Position numbers and translations under genes: made by a program
In this document: in pieces, positions 41,330 to 52,968 of the stretch
Layout: every line of letters starts with the position of its first letter
Numbering within the stretch: the stretch's first letter is position 1
The notes under the pieces: generated by a model
What the model saw: the letters and a program-made list of their open reading frames with translations, nothing else
Databases searched by the model: none
What the model was told of the DNA's origin: nothing
Source: Prochlorococcus marinus XMU1405
GTDB lineage: Bacteria; Cyanobacteriota; Cyanobacteriia; PCC-6307; Cyanobiaceae
DNA length: 64,000 bases
NCBI RefSeq assembly: GCF_017696275.1
Contig: NZ_JAAORF010000002.1
Span: 310,001-374,000, forward strand
Reading direction: 5' to 3'

Positions 41330-41375
41330 TTTAATGTTTAATTCTCTAAGTTTTTATAATACTGGTCTAAATGAA

Positions 41376-42539
41376 CTACTTACCCATTCCAAGCTGCTGA
41401 GCTTTTTGATAAACCTTACCTTCTGTAAGAAGCGATGGTGCGATAACTATTTCAACTTCATGCATTTCTTTTATGTTTTTAGCCCCAAGAGTACTCATTG
41501 ATGTTCTAATGGCCCCTAATAAGTTATGTGTCCCATCATCAAGTAGAGCTGGGCCTTTAATTATCCTTTCTAACGATCCTGTAGAACCAACTTCAATTCT
41601 TGTACCCCTTGGTAATACAGGACTTGGAGTTGCCATGCCCCAGTGAAATCCTTTACCTGGAGCATTTGAGGATTTAGCTATTGGTGATCCAATCATTACA
41701 GAATCTGCACCACACGCTAAACATTTACAAATATCTCCGCCCGTAACAATTCCCCCATCACCAATAATAGGAATATAACGACCACTTTCTTTAAAGTAAT
41801 CATTCCTTGCAGTACTACAATCAGCTATTGCGGTAGCTTGAGGGATTCCAATTCCTAATACACCTCTTGAAGTACATGCCGCTCCAGGTCCTATACCAAC
41901 CATTAAACCTGCAACTCCAGCATTCATAAGAAGTTTGGCAACTTCATAAGTGACACAATTACCCGCTACGACTGGGACATTCATAGATTGGCAGAGATCT
42001 TTAATATTTAATGTTTCCTTACCTTCCATACCAAGATGTTCGGTTGAAACAACTGTTCCTTGAAGGAAAAATAAATCTATTTTGGAATTATTAAGTGTTT
42101 CTTTGTACTTAATAGCAGCTTGAGGAGTTCCACTAAAAGCTGCGATGCCACCTCTTTCTTTGACCTCATTTATTCTTTGTAAAATCAATTCTTCCTTAAC
42201 TGGTTCACTGTATATCTTCTGCATTAATGGAACAAAATCATTCTTCCCTACTGATGCTATTTGATTCAGTATTACATCAGGGTTTTCATATCGGGCTTGT
42301 ATCCCCTCCATATTAATAACACCTAAGGAGCCTAATTTTGTAAGTTCTACAGCTGTATTGACATCCACAACGCTGTCCATAGCACTAGCTACTATAGGAA
42401 CTTCTCTCTTAAAATCACCTATTGACCAGGAAGGATCAGTCAATTCGTAATCAAGTGTTCTTTTACCAGGGACTAAAGCTATTTCATCGATGCCATAAGC
42501 CCTTCTGACGTTTTTATTTAAGCCAAGTTCAATATTCAA
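41376..42539 (-). CDS. guaB: IMP dehydrogenase-family protein (GuaB type)
   Basis: Converts IMP to XMP for guanine nucleotide synthesis. The barrel shows AYGIDEIALVPG at the start, GLMVGIGPGAACTSRGVLG (catalytic loop with the active Cys), and IIGDGGIVTGGDICKCLACG. CBS domains are lacking, as in the shorter cyanobacterial family. I place the start at the TTG at 42539, giving 387 residues beginning (M)NIELGLNK; an ATG at 42608 would add 23 residues not typical of the family. Confidence 0.88.
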   Translation of the reverse strand: MNIELGLNKNVRRAYGIDEIALVPGKRTLDYELTDPSWSIGDFKREVPIVASAMDSVVDVNTAVELTKLGSLGVINMEGIQARYENPDVILNQIASVGKNDFVPLMQKIYSEPVKEELILQRINEVKERGGIAAFSGTPQAAIKYKETLNNSKIDLFFLQGTVVSTEHLGMEGKETLNIKDLCQSMNVPVVAGNCVTYEVAKLLMNAGVAGLMVGIGPGAACTSRGVLGIGIPQATAIADCSTARNDYFKESGRYIPIIGDGGIVTGGDICKCLACGADSVMIGSPIAKSSNAPGKGFHWGMATPSPVLPRGTRIEVGSTGSLERIIKGPALLDDGTHNLLGAIRTSMSTLGAKNIKEMHEVEIVIAPSLLTEGKVYQKAQQLGMGK

Positions 42540-42717
42540 GGAATTATTTATTATTCTGATTAAATTAACAACTAAAGGGGTAATAAGCCAAGGTTTATTT
42601 AAAAACAACAGGTTTTATTTTGATTTGTGTGTAAATGTGAGTATTTGGGAATTAAATAAATCTTTTTTTTTATTCATTATGACAATCAGCGATTATTATT
42701 AAGAAAAGTATTTTTGT

Positions 42718-45315
42718 ATGTCTGATAATCTAGATTCCGATAATTCAGGGTTAAGCGAAGATAAGGACCGAATTATTCAGACTGACTTAAGAAATGAGAT
42801 GTCGCGCTCTTACCTAGAGTATGCAATGAGCGTTATTGTTGGTCGTGCTCTTCCAGATGCGAGGGACGGATTAAAACCTGTTCATAGAAGAATTCTTTAT
42901 GCAATGTATGAACTTGGTTTAACCAGCGGTAGGCCATACAGAAAATGTGCAAGAGTTGTTGGAGAAGTACTAGGTAAATACCACCCTCATGGCGATACTG
43001 CTGTTTATGATGCTTTGGTTAGGATGGCTCAGGATTTCTCTATGAGGATGCCACTTATAGATGGCCATGGAAACTTTGGTTCTGTTGATAACGACCCTCC
43101 AGCAGCAATGAGATATACAGAATCTCGTTTACAGTCTCTTACAGATGAAAGTTTATTAGAGGATATTGAATCTGAAACTGTAGATTTCGCCGATAATTTT
43201 GACGGTTCCCAGCAAGAACCAACAGTTTTACCTGCTAGGATTCCTCAACTACTACTAAATGGATCATCTGGAATAGCAGTAGGAATGGCGACTAATATTC
43301 CACCTCATAACTTAGGAGAATTAATTAGTGGTCTTAAATCAATCATCAATAACCCTTCGATTCAAGATAGAGAACTTTTTGAAATAATTAAGGGTCCTGA
43401 TTTTCCCACAGGTGGTCAAATCTTAGGCAGAGATGGTATCAGAGAAACTTTCAAGACAGGGAGAGGTTCAATAACCATGAGAGGTGTGGCAAATATTGAG
43501 CAAATTAAATCCAGTGGTAGAGCAGAAAAAGATGCAGTAATAATTACAGAGCTTCCATTTCAAACTAATAAAGCGGCATTGATAGAGAGAATTGCTGACT
43601 TGGTTAATGAAAAAAAATTAGAAGGTATTTCTGATATTAGAGATGAAAGTGATCGAGATGGGATGAGGATTGTTATTGAACTAAAAAGAGATGCCTACCC
43701 ACAAGTAGTTTTAAATAATTTATTTAAGTTAACACCTCTACAAAATAACTTTAGTGCAAATATCCTTGCTTTAGTAAAAGGAGAGCCCACAACACTTTCA
43801 CTCAGGAAAATGTTAGACGTTTTTCTAGATTTTAGGGTTGAGACAATAAGGAGAAGAACAGCATTTTTATTAAAAAAGGCAGAAGAAAGAGATCATATTG
43901 TAAAGGGTCTTTTATTGGCCTTAGATGCTATGGATCAAATTATAAATCTAATAAGATCAGCGAAAGATTCAATATCAGCTCGAGAAAAACTACAAAACGA
44001 CCATAAATTATCTTCCATACAGGCAGATGCAATTCTACAAATGCAGTTAAGAAGATTAACAGCACTTGAAGCAGATAAAATCAAAGGGGAACATAATGAG
44101 TTAACCCGAAAAATCAATCTATATCAGCAAATATTAAATAGTAAAGAAAGAATTTTTGAAATTATTCTTGAAGAACTTAATAAAATCGATGAAAGGTTCT
44201 CTTCTCCTAGGAAAACAGAAATACTAGATTTAGGCGGCGGATTAGATGATATTGATCTCATAGCAAATGATAGATCCGTAGTTCTATTAACTGAAGCAGG
44301 TTATTTGAAAAGAATGCCTGTTAATGATTTCGAATCTACCAGTCGTGGTTCAAGGGGTAAAGCTGGCACAAAAACCAAAGAAGATGATGACGTGAAATTA
44401 TTTATAAGCTGTAACGATCATGATACTCTTTTGCTTTTCAGTGATAAAGGAGTAGCTTATGCTCTCCCTGCCTATAGGGTTCCTATGAGTAGCAGAACAG
44501 CAAAAGGGACTCCATCAGTTCAACTTCTCCCAATTCCAAGAGAAGAAAAAATAACTTCACTAGTTGCTGTGGATTCTTTTGTTGACGATCGTTATTTATT
44601 AATGCTAACCAAATCTGGCTTTATAAAAAGAACTGCACTTTCTGCTTTCTCAAAAATTCGTTCAAATGGACTAATAGCAATTAATCTTGAAGATGGAGAC
44701 GCCCTAACCTGGGTCAGATTATCAAAAGAAGGTGATAGTGTTTTAATTGGATCTAAAACAGGAATGGCGATTCATTTCAGACTAGATATTAATGAATTAA
44801 GACCACTTGGCAGAACAGCAAGAGGGGTTAAATCAATGAACTTGAGAGAAGGAGACAATCTAGTTTCTATGGATGTTTTAACATCTAATTTGGTTGATCA
44901 ATTGGCTAAAATTGAAGATCTTACTGATGATCTTGAAGATAATGTTGAGGAAAACTCTTCAGATGGACCATGGGTATTAATAGCCAGTGCATTTGGACTA
45001 GGAAAGAGAGTACCTGTAGCTCAGTTTAGATTACAAAAAAGAGCAGGCATGGGTTTGAGAGCAATTAAATTTAGAATTAACGATGATCAGCTAGTTTGTT
45101 TGAAGGTCCTTGGTGAGGGAGAAGAATTGCTACTTGTGACCGAAAAAGGGGTAATAGTAAGAACAAACGCTGATAAAATCTCTCAGCAATCTAGGGCAGC
45201 TACAGGAGTAAAATTACAAAGATTAGATGACGGTGATCATTTGTCTGAAGTAGTATTGGTACCTCATGAACAAATACAGGAAGAAGACCAACCTAGCACA
45301 GTTGAACAAAATTAA
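42718..45315 (+). CDS. gyrA: DNA gyrase subunit A
   Basis: A type II topoisomerase subunit of 865 residues. The breakage-reunion domain has [20 protein letters not shown], the quinolone-region [19 protein letters not shown] and the catalytic Tyr133 in AAMRYTESR. The C-terminal beta-pinwheel carries repeated GyrA motifs, such as [11 protein letters not shown] (GyrA box region), [12 protein letters not shown] and [19 protein letters not shown]. It ends with an acidic tail. The crtL start is 24 bases downstream, suggesting read-through. Confidence 0.95.
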   Translation: MSDNLDSDNSGLSEDKDRIIQTDLRNEMSRSYLEYAMSVIVGRALPDARDGLKPVHRRILYAMYELGLTSGRPYRKCARVVGEVLGKYHPHGDTAVYDALVRMAQDFSMRMPLIDGHGNFGSVDNDPPAAMRYTESRLQSLTDESLLEDIESETVDFADNFDGSQQEPTVLPARIPQLLLNGSSGIAVGMATNIPPHNLGELISGLKSIINNPSIQDRELFEIIKGPDFPTGGQILGRDGIRETFKTGRGSITMRGVANIEQIKSSGRAEKDAVIITELPFQTNKAALIERIADLVNEKKLEGISDIRDESDRDGMRIVIELKRDAYPQVVLNNLFKLTPLQNNFSANILALVKGEPTTLSLRKMLDVFLDFRVETIRRRTAFLLKKAEERDHIVKGLLLALDAMDQIINLIRSAKDSISAREKLQNDHKLSSIQADAILQMQLRRLTALEADKIKGEHNELTRKINLYQQILNSKERIFEIILEELNKIDERFSSPRKTEILDLGGGLDDIDLIANDRSVVLLTEAGYLKRMPVNDFESTSRGSRGKAGTKTKEDDDVKLFISCNDHDTLLLFSDKGVAYALPAYRVPMSSRTAKGTPSVQLLPIPREEKITSLVAVDSFVDDRYLLMLTKSGFIKRTALSAFSKIRSNGLIAINLEDGDALTWVRLSKEGDSVLIGSKTGMAIHFRLDINELRPLGRTARGVKSMNLREGDNLVSMDVLTSNLVDQLAKIEDLTDDLEDNVEENSSDGPWVLIASAFGLGKRVPVAQFRLQKRAGMGLRAIKFRINDDQLVCLKVLGEGEELLLVTEKGVIVRTNADKISQQSRAATGVKLQRLDDGDHLSEVVLVPHEQIQEEDQPSTVEQN

Positions 45316-45339
45316 AAGCCTTATGGTTATCTAAATAAT

Positions 45340-46551
45340 ATGGAAATACTTGATATTTTAATTTTAGGTTCAGGTCCTGCAGCATTATGTTTAGCTTCAG
45401 AATTAGCCAAGGAGGATCTAAATATTAAGGGAATATCAACAAAATCTCCAAATGAAAAATGGGAGAATACATATGGTATCTGGGCATCTGAATTAGAAGA
45501 ATTAGGGTTAGAGTCCTTGTTGTCACACCGATGGTGTAAAACAGTTAGTTTTTTTGGAGATGGGGAAAATAAAAAAGGGGATACTCCAACAAAACACAAT
45601 TATGATTATGGTTTAATAAATCAAGAAGCCTTTCAAAATGAGCTTTTAAAAAAATGTAAAGGTATTGAATGGTTAAATGAAACAGCAAAAGACATTAAAG
45701 AAAAAAATAAACTATCTGAGGTAATTTGTTTTTCAGGTCTCAAAATAAAGGCGAGACTAGTTATTGACGCAAGTGGTCATAAAAGTAGTTTTATCAAAAG
45801 ACCAGTTCAAAAGGAAATCGCTCAACAAGCCGCTTACGGAATTGTAGGTAAATTTACATCACCACCTGTCAATAAAGAACAATTTGTTCTAATGGATTTT
45901 CGTCCAAATCATTTAAACAATGAAGAAAAGTTATCATCTCCCTCCTTTCTTTATGCAATGGATCTTGGCAACGAGACTTTTTTTGTTGAAGAAACTTCAT
46001 TAGCTAGTTATCCTGCATTATCCCAAGAAAATCTTAAAAAAAGACTTTATAAAAGACTTAATAGTAAGGGTATTGAGGTAAGTGAAATTTTTCATGAAGA
46101 GAATTGCCTTTTCCCTATGAATTTACCCCTTCCATTTAAAAAACAATTTGTACTTGGTTTCGGAGGGTCTGCAAGTATGGTTCATCCTGCATCAGGATAC
46201 ATGGTTGGATCTTTATTAAGAAGGGCTCCACTTCTTGCACAAAAATTAGCAATCTTTTTAAAAGAACCTCATTTAAGTTCACTAGAGTTAGCTTCAAAAG
46301 GTTGGGAAATCCTATGGCCTTACGAGTTAACACAAAGGCATAAACTTTACCAATATGGTCTAAGAAGATTGATGAGTTTTGACGAAAGTAGATTAAGAAG
46401 CTTTTTCTCAAATTTCTTTAGATTATCAACCAATGAATGGGTAGGTTTTCTTACTAATACACTTCCACTTCCAAAACTAATTTACGTGATGAGTAAGATG
46501 TTTATAAATTCACCTCTAAAAGTAAAACTAGGAATGCTCAAGTTAAATTAA
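45340..46551 (+). CDS. crtL: Lycopene cyclase (CrtL type, probably beta)
   Basis: A flavoprotein that cyclises lycopene ends for carotenoid synthesis. The dinucleotide motif LILGSGPAALCLASELAKE lies at residues 7-25, the conserved NTYGIWASELEELGL at about 44-58, and the C-terminal VHPASGYMVGSLLRRAP is typical of CrtL cyclases. Prochlorococcus has a beta and an epsilon-type cyclase. The beta type is inferred from the gyrA-crtL-leuA gene order, not proven. It is 24 bases downstream of gyrA. Confidence 0.85.
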   Translation: MEILDILILGSGPAALCLASELAKEDLNIKGISTKSPNEKWENTYGIWASELEELGLESLLSHRWCKTVSFFGDGENKKGDTPTKHNYDYGLINQEAFQNELLKKCKGIEWLNETAKDIKEKNKLSEVICFSGLKIKARLVIDASGHKSSFIKRPVQKEIAQQAAYGIVGKFTSPPVNKEQFVLMDFRPNHLNNEEKLSSPSFLYAMDLGNETFFVEETSLASYPALSQENLKKRLYKRLNSKGIEVSEIFHEENCLFPMNLPLPFKKQFVLGFGGSASMVHPASGYMVGSLLRRAPLLAQKLAIFLKEPHLSSLELASKGWEILWPYELTQRHKLYQYGLRRLMSFDESRLRSFFSNFFRLSTNEWVGFLTNTLPLPKLIYVMSKMFINSPLKVKLGMLKLN

Positions 46552-46556
46552 TATTT

Positions 46557-48140
46557 TTATTTTCGCCAATCATCAATATTGATATCTGGGAAAACTTTAT
46601 CTTCTTCCTCAATATCTTCAAGAAATTTTAAATTAATATTTGAATGATTTTTAATCATTTCAACTATTTTCCAGAACCTGAACAAATGTCTTTCTATCCT
46701 CTCTTTTGCAAGCTCAGTTGTAGTTCCAGCTCTTAGTATAAAACTCCAATCAGAGGACTCAGAGAGAAGTAATTCTCTTGCTGCTTGTTTGAAAAGTCTT
46801 GGAGATAAGTCATTATTAAAATTTTTCGAGCATAACTCAACAAAAGTTGACCCTGCTTGAGTGATTTCCGGAACAATCCACGCATTTGCATCATTAATCC
46901 AATAGTTATGGTAACCTCCTTGTCCCCAGCTTGATGGTGATGGATCGCAAATCTGAAGATTTGGCTTTTGAATTAAGAATTCTTTTAAATTTGTAAGCTT
47001 AATTGAATATTTAGTAGAGTTTTTTAAAATATTTTCAATGAAAAAAGGTCCTTCATACCACCAATGACCAAATAACTCTGCATCGAATGGAGCTACCAAT
47101 AAGGGCTTAAAGGAAGAGGATAATGTTAATTTTTCTAATTGCTTGGACCTCGCGAGAAGATAAGAATCAGCATGTTCTGCAACCTTCTTTTTGGCTTCAT
47201 TTTCTAAGTAAAACTCCTTTTCCCCTAATGGCACCTTATCATCTGTAATCTTATGAAACTTCAATCCCAAAGGTCTTTTAGTTGAGATACCTTTCTTTTG
47301 GAGTTTGGAGACAGGTAATTCCCATCCCAAATCTTTATGAAATTCCCGATAAACTTTGTCTCCCGGGAAACCGTCTTTTGAAGACCATACGGGTAAAGTT
47401 GACTCATTATCTCTTCCAAAGAAGGCAACTCCTTTTTTCGAGCATATTGGAGCGTACACGCCATACCTAGGCCTTGGTGTAGCGTTTAGAATACCGTGAC
47501 CATCTAAGATTGCATATCTAATTCCGGAATTAAATAACATTTCATCTAAATTCTCATAATATGCACATTCAGGTAACCAAATACCTAAAGGCATAGTTCC
47601 AAAAATATTTTCATGATTCCTTATGGCAGTATTGATTTGTCCTTTAACAGTCTCTGGATTCTCCCTTAATATTGGCAAATATCCGTGTGTGGCAGCACAA
47701 GTAAGAATATCCAAATTACCAGATTTATTTAAAACTCTAAACTTTTCAATTAAATTTCCAGAACAATTTTGCCAATATAAGTATTTGTTATTAAGGTTAT
47801 TCAATAAAAATCCAGAGGCATTTTTTTCTTCTTTTGGCAGTTCTTTTAAGAAATCTTTTCTTGTTTCAATCCAACTTGGGAATGTTTCTTGAATTTTTTT
47901 ATTATTTAGAAGTGATAATAATGTCGGAGACAAACTAATAGTAAGTTTGGTATTTAAAGGATTTTCATTTTTAGAGGATTCTATTGATTGAAGTAGTGGT
48001 ATGTAACATTCCAAAATCGCCTGAAATAACCAATCCTCTTCTAGGGAGTTTTTTTCATTTTTTCTGACATAAGGTAGATGAGCATGTAAAACTATCGCTA
48101 ACTGTCCTAAAACATTATTTTTAGAGTATTGCCCATTCAT
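46557..48140 (-). CDS. Glycoside hydrolase family 57 protein (glucan branching type)
   Basis: A 527-residue GH57 protein with a TIM-barrel-like core. Region 1 is LAIVLHAHLPYVRKNE, region 3 contains the likely nucleophile in IWLPECAYYENL, and region 4 has the acid/base residue in APFDAELFGHWWYEGP. A helical C-terminal domain follows, as in GH57 branching enzymes (DUF1957). It probably makes alpha-1,6 branches in glycogen. It converges on crtL with five bases between stops. Confidence 0.88.
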   Translation of the reverse strand: MNGQYSKNNVLGQLAIVLHAHLPYVRKNEKNSLEEDWLFQAILECYIPLLQSIESSKNENPLNTKLTISLSPTLLSLLNNKKIQETFPSWIETRKDFLKELPKEEKNASGFLLNNLNNKYLYWQNCSGNLIEKFRVLNKSGNLDILTCAATHGYLPILRENPETVKGQINTAIRNHENIFGTMPLGIWLPECAYYENLDEMLFNSGIRYAILDGHGILNATPRPRYGVYAPICSKKGVAFFGRDNESTLPVWSSKDGFPGDKVYREFHKDLGWELPVSKLQKKGISTKRPLGLKFHKITDDKVPLGEKEFYLENEAKKKVAEHADSYLLARSKQLEKLTLSSSFKPLLVAPFDAELFGHWWYEGPFFIENILKNSTKYSIKLTNLKEFLIQKPNLQICDPSPSSWGQGGYHNYWINDANAWIVPEITQAGSTFVELCSKNFNNDLSPRLFKQAARELLLSESSDWSFILRAGTTTELAKERIERHLFRFWKIVEMIKNHSNINLKFLEDIEEEDKVFPDINIDDWRK

Positions 48141-48365
48141 ACTTTTTAAATTTATGCCTATGGTTCTACAAAAAATCGAAATTATTTTTTATAAAAAGAA
48201 GGTTTTAATCATAAAAGAATACTTTAAAAATTAAAGTATTTGATTTTTTTTTTCAGAATTTTAACCAATATTATTTAAGTTATAAACTTTCATCAAATTT
48301 TTTTTGAACACAATCTAGTCAAAATTTTTTAATTAGCTTAATATAAGCTTAGGTTATTCCTTCTG

Positions 48366-50006
48366 ATGTCAAAAGATCCTGGAAGAATTTTGATCTTTGA
48401 TACAACTCTCCGAGATGGAGAGCAATCTCCTGGTGCCAGTTTAAATCTCGAAGAAAAACTTGCTATCGCCCATCAATTAGCAAGACTAGGAGTAGATGTA
48501 ATTGAAGCTGGATTCCCTTTCGCAAGTCCAGGAGATTTTAAAGCTGTTAATAAAATTGCTAATGCCGTAGGGAAAGAAAATGGACCTATAATTTGCGGTT
48601 TAGCTAGAGCATCTAAAGGAGATATAAAAGCATGTTACGAAGCAGTAAGTCCAGCTCCGAAAAGAAGGATACATACTTTTATTGCGACTAGTGATATTCA
48701 CCTTAAACATAAACTTAAAAAATCCAGAAAAGATGTTCTTCAAATAGTTCCAGAAATGGTTAATTATGCAAAATCCTTAGTAGATGATATTGAGTTTTCT
48801 TGTGAAGATGCCTCAAGAAGTGATCCTGAATTTTTATACGAAGTGATTCAACTAGCAATTACTGCAGGAGCGACAACAATAAACATCCCTGATACTGTTG
48901 GATTTACAACTCCTAGTGAATTTGGCAAACTAATTACCGATATAAATAAAAATGTTCCAAATATTGATGAGGCAGTAATTTCGGTTCATGGGCATAATGA
49001 TTTAGGTTTAGCAGTAGCTAATTTTCTTGAAGCAGTAAAAAATGGAGCAAGACAACTAGAATGTACTATTAACGGAATTGGTGAAAGAGCCGGAAATGCC
49101 TCTCTAGAAGAATTAGTAATGGCACTTCATGTTCGGAAAAGTTTTTTTAATAGTTTTTTCAAAAGAAATCCTAATTCACCAACGCCTCTTACTGCCATAA
49201 GAACCGAAGAAATAACAAAAACCTCTAGGCTTGTTTCCAACCTAACTGGAATGACTGTACAACCAAATAAAGCAATTGTGGGAGCTAATGCTTTTGCACA
49301 TGAGTCAGGCATTCATCAAGATGGGGTTTTAAAAAATAGACTAACTTACGAAATTATCGATGCACAAACTGTTGGTTTGAGTGATAACAAAATATCTTTG
49401 GGGAAACTTAGTGGAAGAAGTGCAGTAAGAGCAAGATTAGAAGAGATGGGATATGACTTGAGCCGAGAAGATTTAAATGATGCTTTTGCTCGTTTTAAGG
49501 ATTTAGCTGACAGGAAAAGAGAAATTACTGATAGAGACTTAGAGGCAATTGTAAGTGAACAAGTTCAGCTCCCAGAAGCTAAATTTCAATTAAGTCTTGT
49601 TCAAGTAAGTTGCGGTAACGCATCTAAACCTACTGCCACCATTTCGCTTCTAAACACAGAAGATAATACTGAGGATACTGCTGTATCAATAGGTACTGGA
49701 CCCGTTGATGCCGTATGCGAGGCTTTAAATAAATTAGCTAAAGTTCCTAATGAATTAATTGAATTTTCTGTTAAGTCGGTAACAGAGGGAATTGACGCTT
49801 TGGGCGAAGTAACAATAAGAATAAGGAGGGATAATAAAATATATTCTGGTCATTCTGCGGATACAGATGTTGTAGTTGCGGCAGCGAATGCTTACGTTAA
49901 TGCTTTAAATAGGCTAGTGTTTTCTGAGAAAAAAAATTCAATTCACCCACAATATGATAATTTAGAAAATTCGAATAACACATTTCTATCCAAACACTCA
50001 GATTAA
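48366..50006 (+). CDS. leuA: 2-isopropylmalate synthase
   Basis: Condenses acetyl-CoA with 2-ketoisovalerate, the first step of leucine synthesis. The catalytic domain starts [20 protein letters not shown], the metal ligands HGHNDLG and [15 protein letters not shown] follow, and the C-terminal LeuA regulatory domain ([16 protein letters not shown], then the EVTIRIR block) permits leucine feedback. The length of 546 residues is typical. The 225 bases upstream are A/T-rich, with a palindrome AAGCTTATATTAAGCTT-like segment but no leader peptide recognised. Confidence 0.95.
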   Translation: MSKDPGRILIFDTTLRDGEQSPGASLNLEEKLAIAHQLARLGVDVIEAGFPFASPGDFKAVNKIANAVGKENGPIICGLARASKGDIKACYEAVSPAPKRRIHTFIATSDIHLKHKLKKSRKDVLQIVPEMVNYAKSLVDDIEFSCEDASRSDPEFLYEVIQLAITAGATTINIPDTVGFTTPSEFGKLITDINKNVPNIDEAVISVHGHNDLGLAVANFLEAVKNGARQLECTINGIGERAGNASLEELVMALHVRKSFFNSFFKRNPNSPTPLTAIRTEEITKTSRLVSNLTGMTVQPNKAIVGANAFAHESGIHQDGVLKNRLTYEIIDAQTVGLSDNKISLGKLSGRSAVRARLEEMGYDLSREDLNDAFARFKDLADRKREITDRDLEAIVSEQVQLPEAKFQLSLVQVSCGNASKPTATISLLNTEDNTEDTAVSIGTGPVDAVCEALNKLAKVPNELIEFSVKSVTEGIDALGEVTIRIRRDNKIYSGHSADTDVVVAAANAYVNALNRLVFSEKKNSIHPQYDNLENSNNTFLSKHSD

Positions 50007-50087
50007 AGTATTTTTTAGGAATATTAAGTAGCATTAAAAATTGTCTCTTAATATTGTAGATTAATCTCATAGCTAAAGCAGTTAATA

Positions 50088-50480
50088 ATGAGAGAAAGGT
50101 TACTAGGATATTGGTCACTTTCATGGGTTGGGTTAATCAGTAATATAATTGCACTTCCAATAATTGCTCTAATTATTAGTTATGGGCCTCCACTAAAAGT
50201 TGCGAATATAACTCTTGCCATAAGTCTTGGTTGGCCTGCGGCGATCGTTGGAATAGTTTCTTCAGCAGCTCTTTTAGCAGAGAGAAAATGGGGAGTAACT
50301 TTAACTTTAGTATCTCTATCAATGGTAATTTCTGGTACAGGTCCTTATTCAGTAGTGAGACTCATAACTCTTAAAGATATTTTTGGAATTGGTGGGTTTA
50401 CTCTTTTAACAACATTATTAAGTACATTAGCTCTTATATATTGGTGTAATCCAAAACATCGAAGAAGTATTAGGCTCTAA
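50088..50480 (+). CDS. Conserved membrane protein, 130 aa
   Basis: Four hydrophobic helices (WVGLISNIIALPIIALIISY; ITLAISLGWPAAIVGIVSSA; LTLVSLSMVISGTGPYSVV; FTLLTTLLSTLALIYWC) and a short basic C-terminus. The loops are conserved-looking (RERLLGYWSLSW, LLAERKWG). It is a cyanobacterial hypothetical with no assigned function. It lies 81 bases after leuA and converges with the HD gene. Confidence 0.6.
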   Translation: MRERLLGYWSLSWVGLISNIIALPIIALIISYGPPLKVANITLAISLGWPAAIVGIVSSAALLAERKWGVTLTLVSLSMVISGTGPYSVVRLITLKDIFGIGGFTLLTTLLSTLALIYWCNPKHRRSIRL

Positions 50481-50488
50481 AATTAAAA

Positions 50489-51961
50489 TTAAGAAAAAGT
50501 ATTATTCTTACTGGTTGGATACTGAATTCTTCTATGTCTAATTCTTTTCCACACATTCAAAAATGCCCTTTTTATTAGAAAAATTTCTCCTTTCGATAAA
50601 TTACTATCATCTAATTGACCATCTTTTTGACGCGAGTAGATAATATTAGATATTGTTTCCAAAGCTTCTTCATCAGATGCGTTAATATTCATAGCTCTTA
50701 GTGCTGCTTCACATCCATCTGCAAGCATTAAAACAGCTGTTTCTTTTGACTGAGGAATAGGGCCTTTATATCTAAAATAATATTCATTTATGTCGAGATC
50801 TTTTTCTTTAGCTTTTTGAAAAAAATATCCCATCTTTAGAGTACCTTGATGTTCGGGGATAAAATTAGCTATCAGTTTAGGTAATCTATTTTTTCTTGCA
50901 AATCTCAATCCCTCATCAACGTGTGCCTGTAAGACTTCTGCACTTTTAATCGGATCATCTAATTCGTCATGCGGATTTTTTAAACCATCCTGATTTTCGA
51001 TAAACCAATTAGGTGCATGTAATTTCCCAACATCATGATATAGAGCTCCAGTTTTAATTAGATCAATATCACCACCAATCATTCTTGTAGCTTCCTCTGC
51101 TAGACCACATATAAGTAAGGTATGTTCAAAAGTACCAGGAGCTTCAAGAGACAATCTTCTAATAAGAGGTTTCTCTTTATCAGCCAATTCGAGTAATCTT
51201 GCTTTAGTTAATAATCCGAATATCGATTCAAAAATAGGAATAAATAAAATAGTAAAAAGCATTACGATTGCCAATAGCAAGGAATCAGAAAATATATCCC
51301 CATTAGCTAAAACAAAATCTTGGTTATTAATAAGAGATGTTTTATCTTTACCTATCAATATCCATTGGCTCAAGAACGATCCTATGGGAACAAAAATAGA
51401 TAGTTGAAGTAACTGAGCTCTACTTCTTATTCTTCCTCCAAGTAGAGATACTACTGAAGAGCTAACTAATAAAATAAAAAATAAATTATTATTTATAGCA
51501 ACTGTTGGGTCTGGCCAACTAAAACTTGCTATTGATACCCAAGTTAAAGCTGTTATACTTCCCATTCCTTGAGATATTATTAATGCCGGTGGAATTATCA
51601 TAGATAATGGACTTATGGTTGAAGCCAGGGCTAATTTCGTAGCTTGTACTGCTAAAAGAAGAGTAACGATCAAGAAGATCTGTCTTGAAGAAATTGTGGG
51701 ATTCTCTTTTTTTGAAACTAATATCAAAATTCCTGAACTAATAAGTATTTCAGTAAAGGTCAAAAGCCAAGAAAAAATATCTACGATATTTAAAGGCGAG
51801 ATAAGAAGTAGTTTATAAGAAGAAATTATTGAAGTTAAAATACATATTAAAAAAATTATGAGATTATCTATTCTTGAAATTTTAGTTGGTTGTTTAACTG
51901 GAACTTGACTTCGACTCCACAGATAAATCAATTTCTTTAAGTTAGTTGTGATGTTTTGCAC
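50489..51961 (-). CDS. HDIG-domain membrane phosphohydrolase
   Basis: A 490-residue protein: an N-terminal bundle of about seven helices followed by a cytoplasmic HD domain. The metal ligands are in HTLLICGLAEEATRMIGGD, GALYHDVGKLHAPNWF, PEHQGTLKMGYFFQKAKEK, and LMLADGCEAALRA. The arrangement resembles the 7TM-HD (PgpH) class of cyclic-di-AMP phosphodiesterases, but the large extracellular domain of PgpH is missing. The substrate is inferred only. It is divergent from folD. Confidence 0.82.
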   Translation of the reverse strand: MQNITTNLKKLIYLWSRSQVPVKQPTKISRIDNLIIFLICILTSIISSYKLLLISPLNIVDIFSWLLTFTEILISSGILILVSKKENPTISSRQIFLIVTLLLAVQATKLALASTISPLSMIIPPALIISQGMGSITALTWVSIASFSWPDPTVAINNNLFFILLVSSSVVSLLGGRIRSRAQLLQLSIFVPIGSFLSQWILIGKDKTSLINNQDFVLANGDIFSDSLLLAIVMLFTILFIPIFESIFGLLTKARLLELADKEKPLIRRLSLEAPGTFEHTLLICGLAEEATRMIGGDIDLIKTGALYHDVGKLHAPNWFIENQDGLKNPHDELDDPIKSAEVLQAHVDEGLRFARKNRLPKLIANFIPEHQGTLKMGYFFQKAKEKDLDINEYYFRYKGPIPQSKETAVLMLADGCEAALRAMNINASDEEALETISNIIYSRQKDGQLDDSNLSKGEIFLIKRAFLNVWKRIRHRRIQYPTSKNNTFS

Positions 51962-52035
51962 AGAATATAAATAAATCTATTTGAATAATTTAAAATTATA
52001 GGCATGCTAGGTGTAAAAAGGAGATGTTTTTCTAA

Positions 52036-52932
52036 ATGTCATTAAAATTAGACGGTAAAAAATTATCTCTTGAAATTGAAAAAAGATTAAATGAGTATAT
52101 CTCTAGTAATAAAAAATTCGCAAAAAGAGTTCCAGGTTTAGCTGTAATAAGGATAGGTGAAGACCCTGCGAGTGGAGTTTACGTTAATAACAAGGAAAAA
52201 GCATGTTCAAGGATTGGAATAAAGAGTTTTATCTTTCATTTAAAAGATTGTGTAGATCAAAAAGAAGTTGAACAATTAATAATCAAACTTAATTCTGAAG
52301 AAGAAATTGATGGAATGTTGCTACAACTTCCTATACCAAAGAAGTTTGATGAGCAAAAACTGATCAGCTATATTAAACCAAGCAAAGATGTAGATGGATT
52401 AAATGAGATAAACATCGGCAAATTAGTGAAAAATGAGCCTGCGATGAGATCATGCACACCAGCAGGAATTATTAATTTATTAAGATCCCAAAATATTACA
52501 ATTGAAGGAAAAAAAATTGTTGTTATTGGAAGGAGTTTGCTTGTTGGCAAACCGCTATCGCTTATGTTGTTGAATCTTAATGGCACAGTAACGATGACTC
52601 ATTCAAAAACATTAAATTTGAATAAAGTCTGTAGAGAAGCTGACATTCTAATTGTGGCTGCAGGAAAACCTAATCTTGTAGATTCGAGTTTTGTGAAAGA
52701 AGGAGCAGTAATTATTGATGTTGGAATACATAGATTAAAAAGTAACGATAAAAATCAAACCAGATTATGTGGCGATGTATTATTAGAAGATGTCATTTCT
52801 AAAGTATTTGCTTACACACCTGTACCAGGTGGTGTTGGACCAATGACCGTAACAATGTTACTTGTAAATACTATTTTTAGCTGGCAAAAACAATTTGGTT
52901 TATCATCAACTCTTAGTGACCTTTTGCCATAA
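52036..52932 (+). CDS. folD: Methylenetetrahydrofolate dehydrogenase/cyclohydrolase
   Basis: A bifunctional enzyme interconverting methylene-, methenyl- and formyl-THF. Motifs are [20 protein letters not shown] (N-terminal domain with catalytic Lys), [17 protein letters not shown], the Rossmann [17 protein letters not shown], and the C-terminal [15 protein letters not shown]. The length of 298 residues is typical. It is followed by the GGPP synthase gene, 36 bases away. Confidence 0.95.
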   Translation: MSLKLDGKKLSLEIEKRLNEYISSNKKFAKRVPGLAVIRIGEDPASGVYVNNKEKACSRIGIKSFIFHLKDCVDQKEVEQLIIKLNSEEEIDGMLLQLPIPKKFDEQKLISYIKPSKDVDGLNEINIGKLVKNEPAMRSCTPAGIINLLRSQNITIEGKKIVVIGRSLLVGKPLSLMLLNLNGTVTMTHSKTLNLNKVCREADILIVAAGKPNLVDSSFVKEGAVIIDVGIHRLKSNDKNQTRLCGDVLLEDVISKVFAYTPVPGGVGPMTVTMLLVNTIFSWQKQFGLSSTLSDLLP

Positions 52933-52968
52933 ACTCCAAGATGAAAAAAATTTTACTCAAGGCATAAA

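Noticed and set aside
48141-48365. Possible leader peptide or riboswitch before leuA
   Set aside because: The interval is A/T-rich with one short palindrome but has no leucine-rich frame or recognisable aptamer.
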